From NCBI GenBank assembly GCA_945903675.1, contig CAMDOP010000184.1, positions 1 to 6,551 of the forward strand: a stretch of DNA of 6,551 bases, read 5' to 3'. A program made the translations under genes and the position numbers. Below the pieces are notes generated by a model. It worked only from the letters and a program-made list of their open reading frames with translations. It ran no database searches and was not told the origin of the DNA. Positions 1 through 5,579 of this stretch are shown in pieces. Source of the stretch: Crenothrix polyspora. GTDB taxonomy: Bacteria; Pseudomonadota; Gammaproteobacteria; Methylococcales; Methylomonadaceae. Position 1 is the stretch's first letter; every line of letters starts with the position of its first letter.

Positions 1-983
1 TTGATGATTTAGGTCCTATTTATGGCTATCAAACAGCTCCTCTTTATTCACAACCCATAAATCCATTACGAAGAGAACCTATAACGACAGTTTTAGACGT
101 TGGTATTCGTGCAATAAACAGTATGCTGTCAGTCGGTCGTGGGCAACGAATGGGCTTATTTGCAGGCTCAGGCGTAGGCAAAAGCGTATTACTGGGCATG
201 ATGGCTCGTTATACATCAGCAGATGTAATTGTGGTCGGCTTGATCGGAGAGCGTGGCCGTGAAGTAAAAGAGTTTATTGAAAATATTTTAGGTGATGAAG
301 GCCTTGCTCGTTCAGTGGTGGTTGCTGCACCCGCTGATTTGCCGCCATTACTTCGATTACAGGGCGCAACTTATGCGACGGTTATTGCGGAACACTTTCG
401 TGATGAAGGTAAAAATGTGCTTTTAATCATGGATTCATTAACACGCTTTGCAATGGCGCAACGTGAAATTGCTCTGGCTATTGGTGAACCACCTGCTACA
501 AAAGGCTATCCACCTTCTGTCTTTGCAAAATTACCTGCATTAGTAGAACGGGCGGGTAATGGTGAAGTCGGCGGCGGCTCAATCACTGCCTTTTATACCG
601 TACTCACTGAAGGCGATGATCAACAAGATCCTATTGCTGATGCTGCTAGGGCAATTCTCGATGGTCATATCGTGTTAAGCCGTACCCTGGCCGATTCTGG
701 ACACTACCCTGCCATTGACATTGAACAGTCAATTAGTCGAGCTATGCATAGCATTACCGACGCTGATCATCAAACTACGGCTCGTGACTTAAAACAATTA
801 TTATCTGTTTATCAGCGAAATTTGGATTTAATCAATGTGGGCGCTTATAACTCAGGCAGCAACCCTTTACTTGATAAAGCAATATCTATGCATGAAAAAA
901 TCACAAAGTTTCTACAACAGAGTATTGATGAATGTGTTGATGTTGATCAAAGCTTGAACGACTTACACATACTTTTTACTTAA
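1..983 (+). CDS. fliI: Flagellar export ATPase FliI (5' end cut off by the window)
   Basis: FliI is the cytoplasmic ATPase of the flagellar type III export apparatus; it forms a hexamer at the base of the export gate and releases substrates from chaperones. The frame is open from base 3, so the gene begins upstream: 326 residues are visible, against about 440-470 for the family, and roughly the N-terminal quarter to third is missing. The ATG at 123 is internal, because the preceding residues (LGPIYGYQTAPLYS, then LDVGIRAINS) continue the family sequence. The Walker A motif GSGVGKS is at 165-185, GERGRE with the presumed catalytic Glu at 249-251, and Walker B LLIMD with its Asp at 432-434. The stretch SRTLADSGHYPAIDIEQSISR follows, as is typical of flagellar rather than F1 ATPases. 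The C-terminus (FLQQSIDECVDVDQSL) is complete. fliJ starts 28 bases downstream. Identity is very secure; virulence type III ATPases are related, but the neighbours are all flagellar. Confidence 0.98.
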   Translation, partial: DDLGPIYGYQTAPLYSQPINPLRREPITTVLDVGIRAINSMLSVGRGQRMGLFAGSGVGKSVLLGMMARYTSADVIVVGLIGERGREVKEFIENILGDEGLARSVVVAAPADLPPLLRLQGATYATVIAEHFRDEGKNVLLIMDSLTRFAMAQREIALAIGEPPATKGYPPSVFAKLPALVERAGNGEVGGGSITAFYTVLTEGDDQQDPIADAARAILDGHIVLSRTLADSGHYPAIDIEQSISRAMHSITDADHQTTARDLKQLLSVYQRNLDLINVGAYNSGSNPLLDKAISMHEKITKFLQQSIDECVDVDQSLNDLHILFT

Positions 984-1011
984 AAAGATTAATTAATTAG
1001 GGGAGTTAAAT

Positions 1012-1452
1012 ATGGCCGTAAAATCTTCAATACCCATACTAATTGAATTAACTAAGCGTAAATCTGATAAAGCGGCTATACAACTTAGCCAGAGCAATGC
1101 TGATTATAAGGAAGCACTTGAAAAGTTTGCACTATTAGAAGACTACCGTAATCATTATGGTGAACAACTTGAAAAAAAAATGTCCTTGGGCTTGAACATA
1201 AGCTCATACAACAATTATCAAACGTTTTTATCCAATCTTAATAAAGCAGTCATGCAACAACAACTTGTTGTACGTACTAATCTACAAATAGTTGAGAAAT
1301 ACCGCAATGAATGGCTACTTTATGAAAAAGAGCGTCTATCATTCAACACGTTAAATAACCGCACTCAGTTAGCTATACGAATTAATGAAAACAAAACTGA
1401 GCAAAAACAATATGATGAATTATCTTCTCGTGCACAGCAGGTGAAATTATGA
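1012..1452 (+). CDS. fliJ: Flagellar export protein FliJ
   Basis: FliJ is a small coiled-coil cytoplasmic protein that sits in the FliI hexamer like the gamma subunit of F1, links it to FlhA and escorts export chaperones. The protein is 146 residues, the normal family length, almost entirely predicted helix and rich in Gln, Lys and Glu. Family landmarks include the early I-L-x-E-L-T-K-x-K-x-D-K-A segment (residues 9-21), a Tyr-Arg pair at 45-46 before the turn (MSLGLNISSYNNYQTFL), and the conserved C-terminal QKQYDELSSRA at 131-141. The start is well supported: a strong Shine-Dalgarno sequence AGGGGAG lies at 999-1005, six bases before the ATG. The stop overlaps the fliK start as ATGA, so fliK translation is probably coupled to it. 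Sequence conservation in FliJ is low in general, so identity rests on these motifs plus position between fliI and fliK. Confidence 0.95.
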   Translation: MAVKSSIPILIELTKRKSDKAAIQLSQSNADYKEALEKFALLEDYRNHYGEQLEKKMSLGLNISSYNNYQTFLSNLNKAVMQQQLVVRTNLQIVEKYRNEWLLYEKERLSFNTLNNRTQLAIRINENKTEQKQYDELSSRAQQVKL

Positions 1453-2711
1453 ACAGCATTAACCCAACTGAATCTGTAATTAATTCTATTAGTAATTTTT
1501 CTGAGAAATCTAAGGTAAAACAAGATCCCAATGAAAAAAGCTTCAGTTCTTTATTGGAAGAGCATCTGACAACTGCTGAAGATTATAACGCCACTGCGAC
1601 TAGTCCTAGTCGTAACCCTAGCCCAGATCATGATGCTGCTACTGCTACTGCTACTGCTACAACAGCATCTAGAAATGACAGCAGTATTTCCAATACATTA
1701 ACATCCCAAAACGAACAAAAATATCCCGTCAGTACAACCACCAATGCGCTAGAAAAATCATCGATAACAGTAAAAGATACACTATCGACTGAAAAGAAAG
1801 CATTAGCTAATCAGGAAGAAAATAATTCAATTAACCCTAATCTACAAGCTGAACTCTTAATTGCAAACAATAATTTCACTAATTATAATCCTGAGCTGAA
1901 ACAAGCTATAAAAGAAAGCTCACTAGGTTCAACACCTGTTGCGACTCAAAACGTAGATACACTACTTAAGACCTCATCTAATACCAAAAATACTATTGCC
2001 TCAGAAATAAGTACTTCAGGAAATGATCTGAAGCTACCTAAGCCTGCTGTAGACTTAAAAGAAAGTTCACTAGGTTCAACACCTGTTGCGACTCAAAACG
2101 TTGATACACTACTTAAGACCTCATCTAATAGCCAAAATACTATTGCCTCAGATATGAGTACTTCAGGAAAGGAATTGAATACACCTATATCTGCAACACT
2201 ATTAAATAATGTTTCTTTTGAAAATAAAATTGTTACGGATATTTCAAACCCACCAATATCAAATAACGTATCAACTACGAATTATCAAATTAATACAAAC
2301 CTGTATCAATCTGGGTGGAATGAAGCATTTAACCAACGCGTTATTTTCATGACACATAACAACATCAACAGTGCAAGTATTAGTATAAATCCTGAACATT
2401 TGGGTCCCATTCAAGTACAACTCCAAATGGATGCCAATCAACAAACATCCATACACTTTATTGCAAACAACCCAGAAGTTCGACAAATAATAACCGAATC
2501 AATTCAACAGCTTGGCGAATTACTTGATCAATCAGGCATTCAACTGGGTCAAACTAGCGTTGGTTCACAAAACAGAAATCAAAAAGGAAAAGAACAAAAT
2601 ACGCCTCATCAGTCACTAAATGACATGAATCAAACCATAGATACTGATACCGATACCAGCAGTAATATTTCGACCATCACAAAACAGGGATTAATTAATA
2701 CTTCCGTTTAA
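1449..2711 (+). CDS. fliK: Flagellar hook-length control protein FliK
   Basis: FliK is an exported molecular ruler: its flexible N-terminal part gauges hook length and its C-terminal domain contacts FlhB to switch export from hook to filament subunits. The 420-residue protein shows both parts. Residues 1 to about 285 are low-complexity, rich in Ser, Thr, Asn and Gln and without predicted fold, as expected of the ruler. Residues about 290-375 are the Flg_hook domain: W290-N-E-A-F-N-Q-R-V, then A-S-I-S-I-N-P-E-H-L-G-P (the PEHLGP core at 315-320), I-Q-V-Q-L-Q-M-D, and the helix P-E-V-R-Q-I with the downstream GQTSV. A short Ser/Thr/Asp-rich tail follows. The ATG overlaps the fliJ stop, and AGGTGA at 1439-1444 lies four bases upstream. 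Odd features are a 49-residue tandem duplication (residues 155-252) and two hexanucleotide repeats, described separately. The next gene, fliM, follows only after a 123-base gap. Confidence 0.95.
   Translation: MNSINPTESVINSISNFSEKSKVKQDPNEKSFSSLLEEHLTTAEDYNATATSPSRNPSPDHDAATATATATTASRNDSSISNTLTSQNEQKYPVSTTTNALEKSSITVKDTLSTEKKALANQEENNSINPNLQAELLIANNNFTNYNPELKQAIKESSLGSTPVATQNVDTLLKTSSNTKNTIASEISTSGNDLKLPKPAVDLKESSLGSTPVATQNVDTLLKTSSNSQNTIASDMSTSGKELNTPISATLLNNVSFENKIVTDISNPPISNNVSTTNYQINTNLYQSGWNEAFNQRVIFMTHNNINSASISINPEHLGPIQVQLQMDANQQTSIHFIANNPEVRQIITESIQQLGELLDQSGIQLGQTSVGSQNRNQKGKEQNTPHQSLNDMNQTIDTDTDTSSNISTITKQGLINTSV
1635..1658 (+). repeat. Hexanucleotide ACTGCT repeat in fliK
   Basis: After two GCT codons come three exact copies of ACTGCT (1641-1658), followed by ACAACAGCA, encoding the Ala/Thr run A-A-T-A-T-A-T-A-T-T-A in the disordered ruler part of FliK. 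Because the unit is six bases, slippage would add or remove an Ala-Thr pair without shifting the frame. It is short, so variability is an inference. Confidence 0.85.
1911..2204 (+). repeat. 147-bp in-frame tandem duplication inside fliK
   Basis: Copy 1 is 1911-2057 and copy 2 is 2058-2204, directly abutting, with a period of 147 bases (49 codons). Over the first 110 bases I count 6 mismatches; after that the copies diverge, giving 21 mismatches in 147. The first 24 residues of each copy are identical, beginning KESSLGSTPVATQNVDTLL and ending KTSSN, and the shared segment NTIAS is followed by STSG in both. The unit is a multiple of three and leaves the FliK frame intact. It lies in the flexible ruler region, upstream of the Flg_hook domain. 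The gradient of similarity suggests either partial homogenisation of one end or relaxed selection on the other. Confidence 0.97.
2640..2657 (+). repeat. Hexanucleotide GATACY repeat near the fliK 3' end
   Basis: Three consecutive hexamers, GATACT GATACC GATACC, encode Asp-Thr three times in the tail of FliK after the Flg_hook domain. This is a second in-frame hexamer repeat in the same gene and probably a slippage-prone linker. It is too short to call a functional element. Confidence 0.75.
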
Positions 2712-2834
2712 TTGATTCTTATATTACACAACTAAAAACACAAGAAAAACAATGTCGTTATTTAATCTACTTTAAAAAACTAATACATTATTTTTCAAAC
2801 TTTCGGCTCATAATTCACTATATAGTTAAAAAAA
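2712..2834. other. AT-rich fliK-fliM gap without fliL
   Basis: These 123 bases form the largest gap between genes in the operon. In many beta- and gammaproteobacterial flagellar operons fliL, about 150-180 codons, lies here. No FliL-like peptide is visible in the three forward frames. One forward frame stays open from 2699 to 2845 but has no start codon and reads as AT-rich filler. The stretch before the fliM ATG (TATAGTTAAAAAAA) has no Shine-Dalgarno sequence. CATAAT (2809-2814) and TATAGT (2821-2826) resemble -10 hexamers, but neither has a convincing -35 at 16-18 bases, and I see no sigma-28 (GCCGATAA) or sigma-54 (TGGCAC-N5-TTGC) site. An internal promoter for fliM is possible but not shown. 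Confidence 0.8.
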
Positions 2835-3818
2835 ATGACCCTTAATGAAAATTTTATCGACCAAACTGAATTAGATTCGCTCATGCTTGGCCTGACTGAT
2901 AAAGAAAGTAAAAACACATTAAATGGCGCAATAGATGTGAATCCATATGGATTCACATCTCAAAAACACATTGATGAAAATTTATTTCCATCTCTTGAAC
3001 ATATTAATGAGCGATTTAAAAAGCTGTTAAAAACGGGATTATTTAATTTACTTTGTAAAAATTTAGAAATAACCGCAGGATGTTTACGCACCGAAAAATA
3101 CAGCGATTTTACACAAAATTTATTTTCACCAAGCAATGTTTATATTTTAAAAATAAATCCTTTACCAGGCAATGCATTGGTAACTATAGACTATAATCTG
3201 ATATTTATGATTGTAGATAATTTATTCGGTAGTAATGGTACTTTCCCTAACAATACGGGTAACCGTGAATGCTCTCAAACAGAACAACGAATTGTTAAGC
3301 ACATTTTAAAAGTTATTTTTGAATCTCTCCAAGAAGCTTGGGAAGAAATTTACAACGTTAATATTGATCTAATTAGATCTGAAATTGACCCAAAATTTGC
3401 TAGCATTACTCAATCCAATGATATTGTTTTAACGACATCATTTAAAATTGAAATCGGCTCATTATTTGGCAATTTAAATTTATGCATTCCTATTAACCTA
3501 ATTTCACCTATTCAAGACTTATTACATAACAAAACGACCCATCAATCCTCATCGGTTGATCATAATTGGGCGGCCATGTTAAAACGTGAAGTACAAAGCC
3601 TTGATGTCGAACTTAAAGCTAAATTAACAACGATTAATTTAACTTTAGGCGAAATACAAAATATGAAAGTTAATGATGTCATTCCCATTGAGCTACCTGA
3701 AATAATTAACGTTACTATCAATAATATTCAAGCCATGGAATGTAGTTATGGCAAATTAAAAAACAAATATGCTTTACGAATTGAAAATTTAATTGATAAT
3801 TCCCATAACGATAGCTAG
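2835..3818 (+). CDS. fliM: Flagellar motor switch protein FliM
   Basis: FliM forms the middle of the C-ring; it binds phosphorylated CheY at its N-terminus, FliG through its middle domain and FliN through its C-terminal SpoA domain, thereby setting rotation direction. The 327-residue protein is normal in length. Residues 9-19 (DQTELDSLMLG) match the CheY-binding LSQ-E-I-D-A-L-L-N-G motif. The linker and domain entry (NPYGFTSQ, then EHINERFKKLLKTGLFNLL) align with the usual PYD-x-x-S-Q and E-x-INERFAR-x-x-x-x-GLFN. Residues 145-200 carry ECSQTEQRIV and RSEIDPKF with SNDIV. The SpoA domain spans about 249-320 and ends YGKLKNKYALRIENLI. The FliG-contacting GGXG motif reads GSNG at 132-135. The start fits because an in-frame TAG lies at 2823-2825 and the CheY motif begins soon after the ATG, although no Shine-Dalgarno is visible. 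A perfect palindrome lies near its 5' end. Confidence 0.97.
   Translation: MTLNENFIDQTELDSLMLGLTDKESKNTLNGAIDVNPYGFTSQKHIDENLFPSLEHINERFKKLLKTGLFNLLCKNLEITAGCLRTEKYSDFTQNLFSPSNVYILKINPLPGNALVTIDYNLIFMIVDNLFGSNGTFPNNTGNRECSQTEQRIVKHILKVIFESLQEAWEEIYNVNIDLIRSEIDPKFASITQSNDIVLTTSFKIEIGSLFGNLNLCIPINLISPIQDLLHNKTTHQSSSVDHNWAAMLKREVQSLDVELKAKLTTINLTLGEIQNMKVNDVIPIELPEIINVTINNIQAMECSYGKLKNKYALRIENLIDNSHNDS
2933..2960. repeat. Perfect 28-bp palindrome inside fliM
   Basis: The half-site AGATGTGAATCCAT (2933-2946) is followed with no spacer by its exact reverse complement (2947-2960). In RNA it could fold as a 12-bp stem with an ATAU loop, starting 98 bases after the fliM start codon. It encodes residues 34-42 of FliM (DVNPYGFTS), the conserved linker just before the middle domain. 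The flanking bases T2932 and C2961 do not pair, so the palindrome ends cleanly. Whether it acts as an mRNA hairpin, a binding site for a dimeric protein or has no role cannot be told from the sequence. Confidence 0.97.
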
Positions 3819-3827
3819 GAAACGCAA

Positions 3828-4193
3828 ATGACCGACCAATTTATCAAAAATGATTCAACTCAAGATGAATCAATAAATATTAAAAATGTATTTAATGATT
3901 TAATCGAAGACATTAAAGAAGAAACTCAAAGTCCTGAACTTAATTTTATATTCGATATTCCTGTAAGTCTGTCAGTTGAATTAGGACGCACTACAATCCC
4001 TATTAAAAATCTTTTGAAATTAACTCAAGGGTCTGTGATTGAATTAGATGGGATTGTTGGTCAACCATTAGGTATTTTAATAAATGATCGATTAATCGCT
4101 AATGGTGAAGTTTTCGTTGTTAATAATAAATACAGTATCCGACTAACAGAAATCATTAGTCCAACTAGTCGTATTCAAAAACTAAATCGATGA
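3828..4193 (+). CDS. fliN: Flagellar motor switch protein FliN
   Basis: FliN forms the bottom of the C-ring with FliM, binds CheY-P weakly and docks the FliH-FliI complex for export. The protein is 121 residues, slightly shorter than the Salmonella protein of about 137. The N-terminal 37 residues are acidic and poorly conserved. The SpoA domain runs from about 38 to 111: FDIPVSLSVELGRTTIPIKN, LLKLTQGSVIELD, then ILINDRLIANGEVFVVNNKY and IRLTEII, all family hallmarks. The usual NG before the LIA segment reads ND, and the usual DKYG reads NKYS; both are mild changes. A good Shine-Dalgarno AGGAAA (3817-3822) overlaps the fliM stop codon TAG (3816-3818), so fliM and fliN are probably translated in tandem. 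The stop overlaps the fliO start as ATGA. Identification is secure. Confidence 0.97.
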   Translation: MTDQFIKNDSTQDESINIKNVFNDLIEDIKEETQSPELNFIFDIPVSLSVELGRTTIPIKNLLKLTQGSVIELDGIVGQPLGILINDRLIANGEVFVVNNKYSIRLTEIISPTSRIQKLNR

Positions 4194-4528
4194 CTACAGA
4201 ATACTTTGGTGCACTTATTCCAGTCCTCATGATCTTAGCGCTATTCGTTTTAATAGCGTTGCTTTTTCAGCGGTTAGGAAAAAAAACATTTGTGAAATCT
4301 GGGTTCTTTTCTATACAGGAAAATGTACCTATTAGTGCTAATGAGCGTTTAGTGTTGGTTGAAATAGCCGATAAATGGATACTTCTTGGTGTAACAACTG
4401 GCTCGATAAATGCTTTAATAACTTTAGATTCACCACCACCAATAATAGTTAATAAGCAAACTAACCATTCTTCCATGATTATTAATTCGTCATGGTTTAA
4501 AAAATATAGATTTAAATCGAATGATTAA
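4190..4528 (+). CDS. fliO: Flagellar biosynthesis protein FliO
   Basis: FliO is a small bitopic inner-membrane protein that helps FliP assemble into its ring with FliR before the export gate matures; it is not part of the finished pore. The 112-residue protein has one clear membrane segment at about 8-27 (ALIPVLMILALFVLIALLF), followed by a basic Q-R-L-G-K-K stretch. The cytoplasmic part has the short beta-rich FliO pattern: SIQENVPISANERLVLVEIADKW written across residues 41-63, then I-L-L-G-V-T-T-G-S-I and a poorly conserved tail. The start overlaps the fliN stop (ATGA at 4190-4193) and has no good Shine-Dalgarno of its own, implying coupled re-initiation. Its end overlaps fliP by eight bases. 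FliO is poorly conserved between species, so position between fliN and fliP is part of the evidence. Confidence 0.93.
   Translation: MTTEYFGALIPVLMILALFVLIALLFQRLGKKTFVKSGFFSIQENVPISANERLVLVEIADKWILLGVTTGSINALITLDSPPPIIVNKQTNHSSMIINSSWFKKYRFKSND
4237..4260 (+). repeat. Inverted repeat in early fliO
   Basis: AGCGCTATT (4237-4245) and AATAGCGTT (4252-4260) can pair as a nine-base stem, including one G-U pair, around a six-base loop. The core CGCTATT/AATAGCG is perfect. It encodes part of the FliO membrane segment, where the similar peptides LALF and IALLF may produce it by chance. No U-run follows, so it is not a terminator. Confidence 0.6.
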
Positions 4529-5285
4529 GCTTCCCAAAAAAACCAAAACATGGCTATTGGCCGCTATTGCTTTAAGCATAGGCATTGTTGTTCCAACTTC
4601 AACAATGGCTGCCATGCCTTCGCTTCTTAACGCAATTCCAACAAGTGGAGGAGGCCAAGCCTATAGCCTCAATTTTGAATTATTAATTCTACTAACCTCG
4701 CTTTCATTTATACCGTCGGTAGTATTAATGATGACCTGTTTTCCACGGATTATTATTGTATTATCTCTATTAAGAATGGCTCTTGGCACACAATCCACAC
4801 CTCCAAATCAAGTATTAGTAGGCTTAGCTCTTTTTCTTACCTTATTTGTGATGGCCCCAGTAATTGATAAAGTTTATCAAGAAGCCTATACCCCGCTCTC
4901 TGAAAATAAAATTAATATTATTGAAGCGTTTAATAAAGGTAGCGAACCATTAAAAGAATTTATGTTACATCAGACTAGGCAGGCTGATTTAGCATTGTAT
5001 TTAAAAATCTCAAATTCACCGCCATTAAAAAATGAAAAGGATGTACCGCTTAGAGTATTAGTACCCGCATTTGCCACTAGTGAGCTTAAGACTGCATTTC
5101 AAATTGGCTTTACTATATTCATTCCTTTTTTAGTTATCGATATGGTAGTAGCAAGTATTTTAATGGCTATGGGGATGATGATGGTTTCACCTTCGATCGT
5201 TTCATTGCCCTTCAAAATCATGTTATTTGTATTAGTCGATGGTTGGAATTTACTTCTAGGATCGTTAGGTCAAAGCTTCCATTAA
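4521..5285 (+). CDS. fliP: Flagellar export gate protein FliP
   Basis: FliP is the main pore subunit of the flagellar export gate: five copies assemble with FliQ and FliR in the periplasmic-facing membrane core. The 254-residue protein has a cleavable-type signal peptide (basic start KLPKKTK, hydrophobic core 11-24, likely cleavage after TMA at residue 30), as is known for FliP. The first conserved block, TSLSFIPSVVLMMTCFPRII then VLSLLRMALGTQSTPPNQVL, spans 59-100. The second, PLRVLVPAFATSELKTAFQIG then PFLVIDMVVASILMAMG, spans 176-218. The methionine-gate residues MMM are at 219-221, followed by V-S-P and the last membrane segment FKIMLFVLVDGWNLLLGSL. The start ATG at 4521 overlaps the fliO end by eight bases without its own Shine-Dalgarno, so translation is probably coupled. 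All hallmark residues are present; the family call is very secure. Confidence 0.98.
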   Translation: MIKLPKKTKTWLLAAIALSIGIVVPTSTMAAMPSLLNAIPTSGGGQAYSLNFELLILLTSLSFIPSVVLMMTCFPRIIIVLSLLRMALGTQSTPPNQVLVGLALFLTLFVMAPVIDKVYQEAYTPLSENKINIIEAFNKGSEPLKEFMLHQTRQADLALYLKISNSPPLKNEKDVPLRVLVPAFATSELKTAFQIGFTIFIPFLVIDMVVASILMAMGMMMVSPSIVSLPFKIMLFVLVDGWNLLLGSLGQSFH

Positions 5286-5297
5286 TTCAAGATAATA

Positions 5298-5567
5298 ATG
5301 ACACCTGAAATCATAATGTCCATTGGACACCAGGCAATTGAAGTAACTGTATTAATTTCAGGCCCTATGCTCATCACTGCATTATGCATAGGTTTGATTG
5401 TCAGCATTTTTCAAGCAGCCACTCAAATAAATGAAACGACTCTTTCTTTTATTCCAAAACTGCTGGGAATTTTTGTCGTACTCATAATATTGGGTCCATG
5501 GATGCTAACAATTTTAACCGATTACCTCAGTAGAATATTAACTGATATTGCCTCTTATTCTAATTAA
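5298..5567 (+). CDS. fliQ: Flagellar export gate protein FliQ
   Basis: FliQ is a small two-helix subunit that wraps around the FliP-FliR core of the export gate in four copies. At 89 residues it is exactly the family length. It begins MTPE with the conserved GHQAIEV at 10-16. Membrane hairpin helices lie at about 15-38 and 54-74, joined by the signature loop FQAATQINETTLSFIPK (38-54). GPWML at 66-70 is also conserved. The ATG lies 12 bases after the fliP stop with only a weak upstream AAGATAA. The TAA stop is in the same frame as fliR, four codons before the fliR start. Confidence 0.98.
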   Translation: MTPEIIMSIGHQAIEVTVLISGPMLITALCIGLIVSIFQAATQINETTLSFIPKLLGIFVVLIILGPWMLTILTDYLSRILTDIASYSN

Positions 5568-5571
5568 GAGG
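5566..5571 (+). promoter_or_regulatory. Shine-Dalgarno that fixes a TTG start for fliR
   Basis: AAGAGG overlaps the last two bases of the fliQ stop codon and stands eight bases before TTG at 5580. The fliQ TAA (5565-5567) is in the fliR frame, so no start can lie further upstream. The codons between are GAG GCT ATT AAA. TTG is therefore the best-supported start, and the first residues after it (VEFSTSQLYELIANFFWPFVR) match the normal FliR N-terminus. Confidence 0.8.
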
Positions 5572-5579
5572 CTATTAAA

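Noticed and set aside
123..125. ATG at 123 as the start of fliI
   Set aside because: The frame is open to the window edge and the upstream residues continue the FliI family sequence, so this Met is internal.
1256..1272. Near-palindrome ACAACAA-C-TTGTTGT in fliJ
   Set aside because: It comes from Gln-Gln-Gln-Leu-Val-Val codons; the one-base centre prevents a long hairpin and the arms are short.
2271..2486. Minus-strand open frame of 71 codons
   Set aside because: It lies wholly opposite the conserved Flg_hook domain of fliK and shows no recognisable domain; it is a shadow of the real gene.
2699..2845. Start-less forward open frame spanning the fliK-fliM gap
   Set aside because: It was considered as a fliL remnant, but it has no start codon and its peptide, rich in Tyr, Ile, Lys and His, does not resemble the FliL C-terminus; AT-rich non-coding DNA explains it.
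4267..4476. Minus-strand open frame of 69 codons
   Set aside because: It lies opposite fliO, has no domain or ribosome binding site of note, and is best explained as an antisense shadow.
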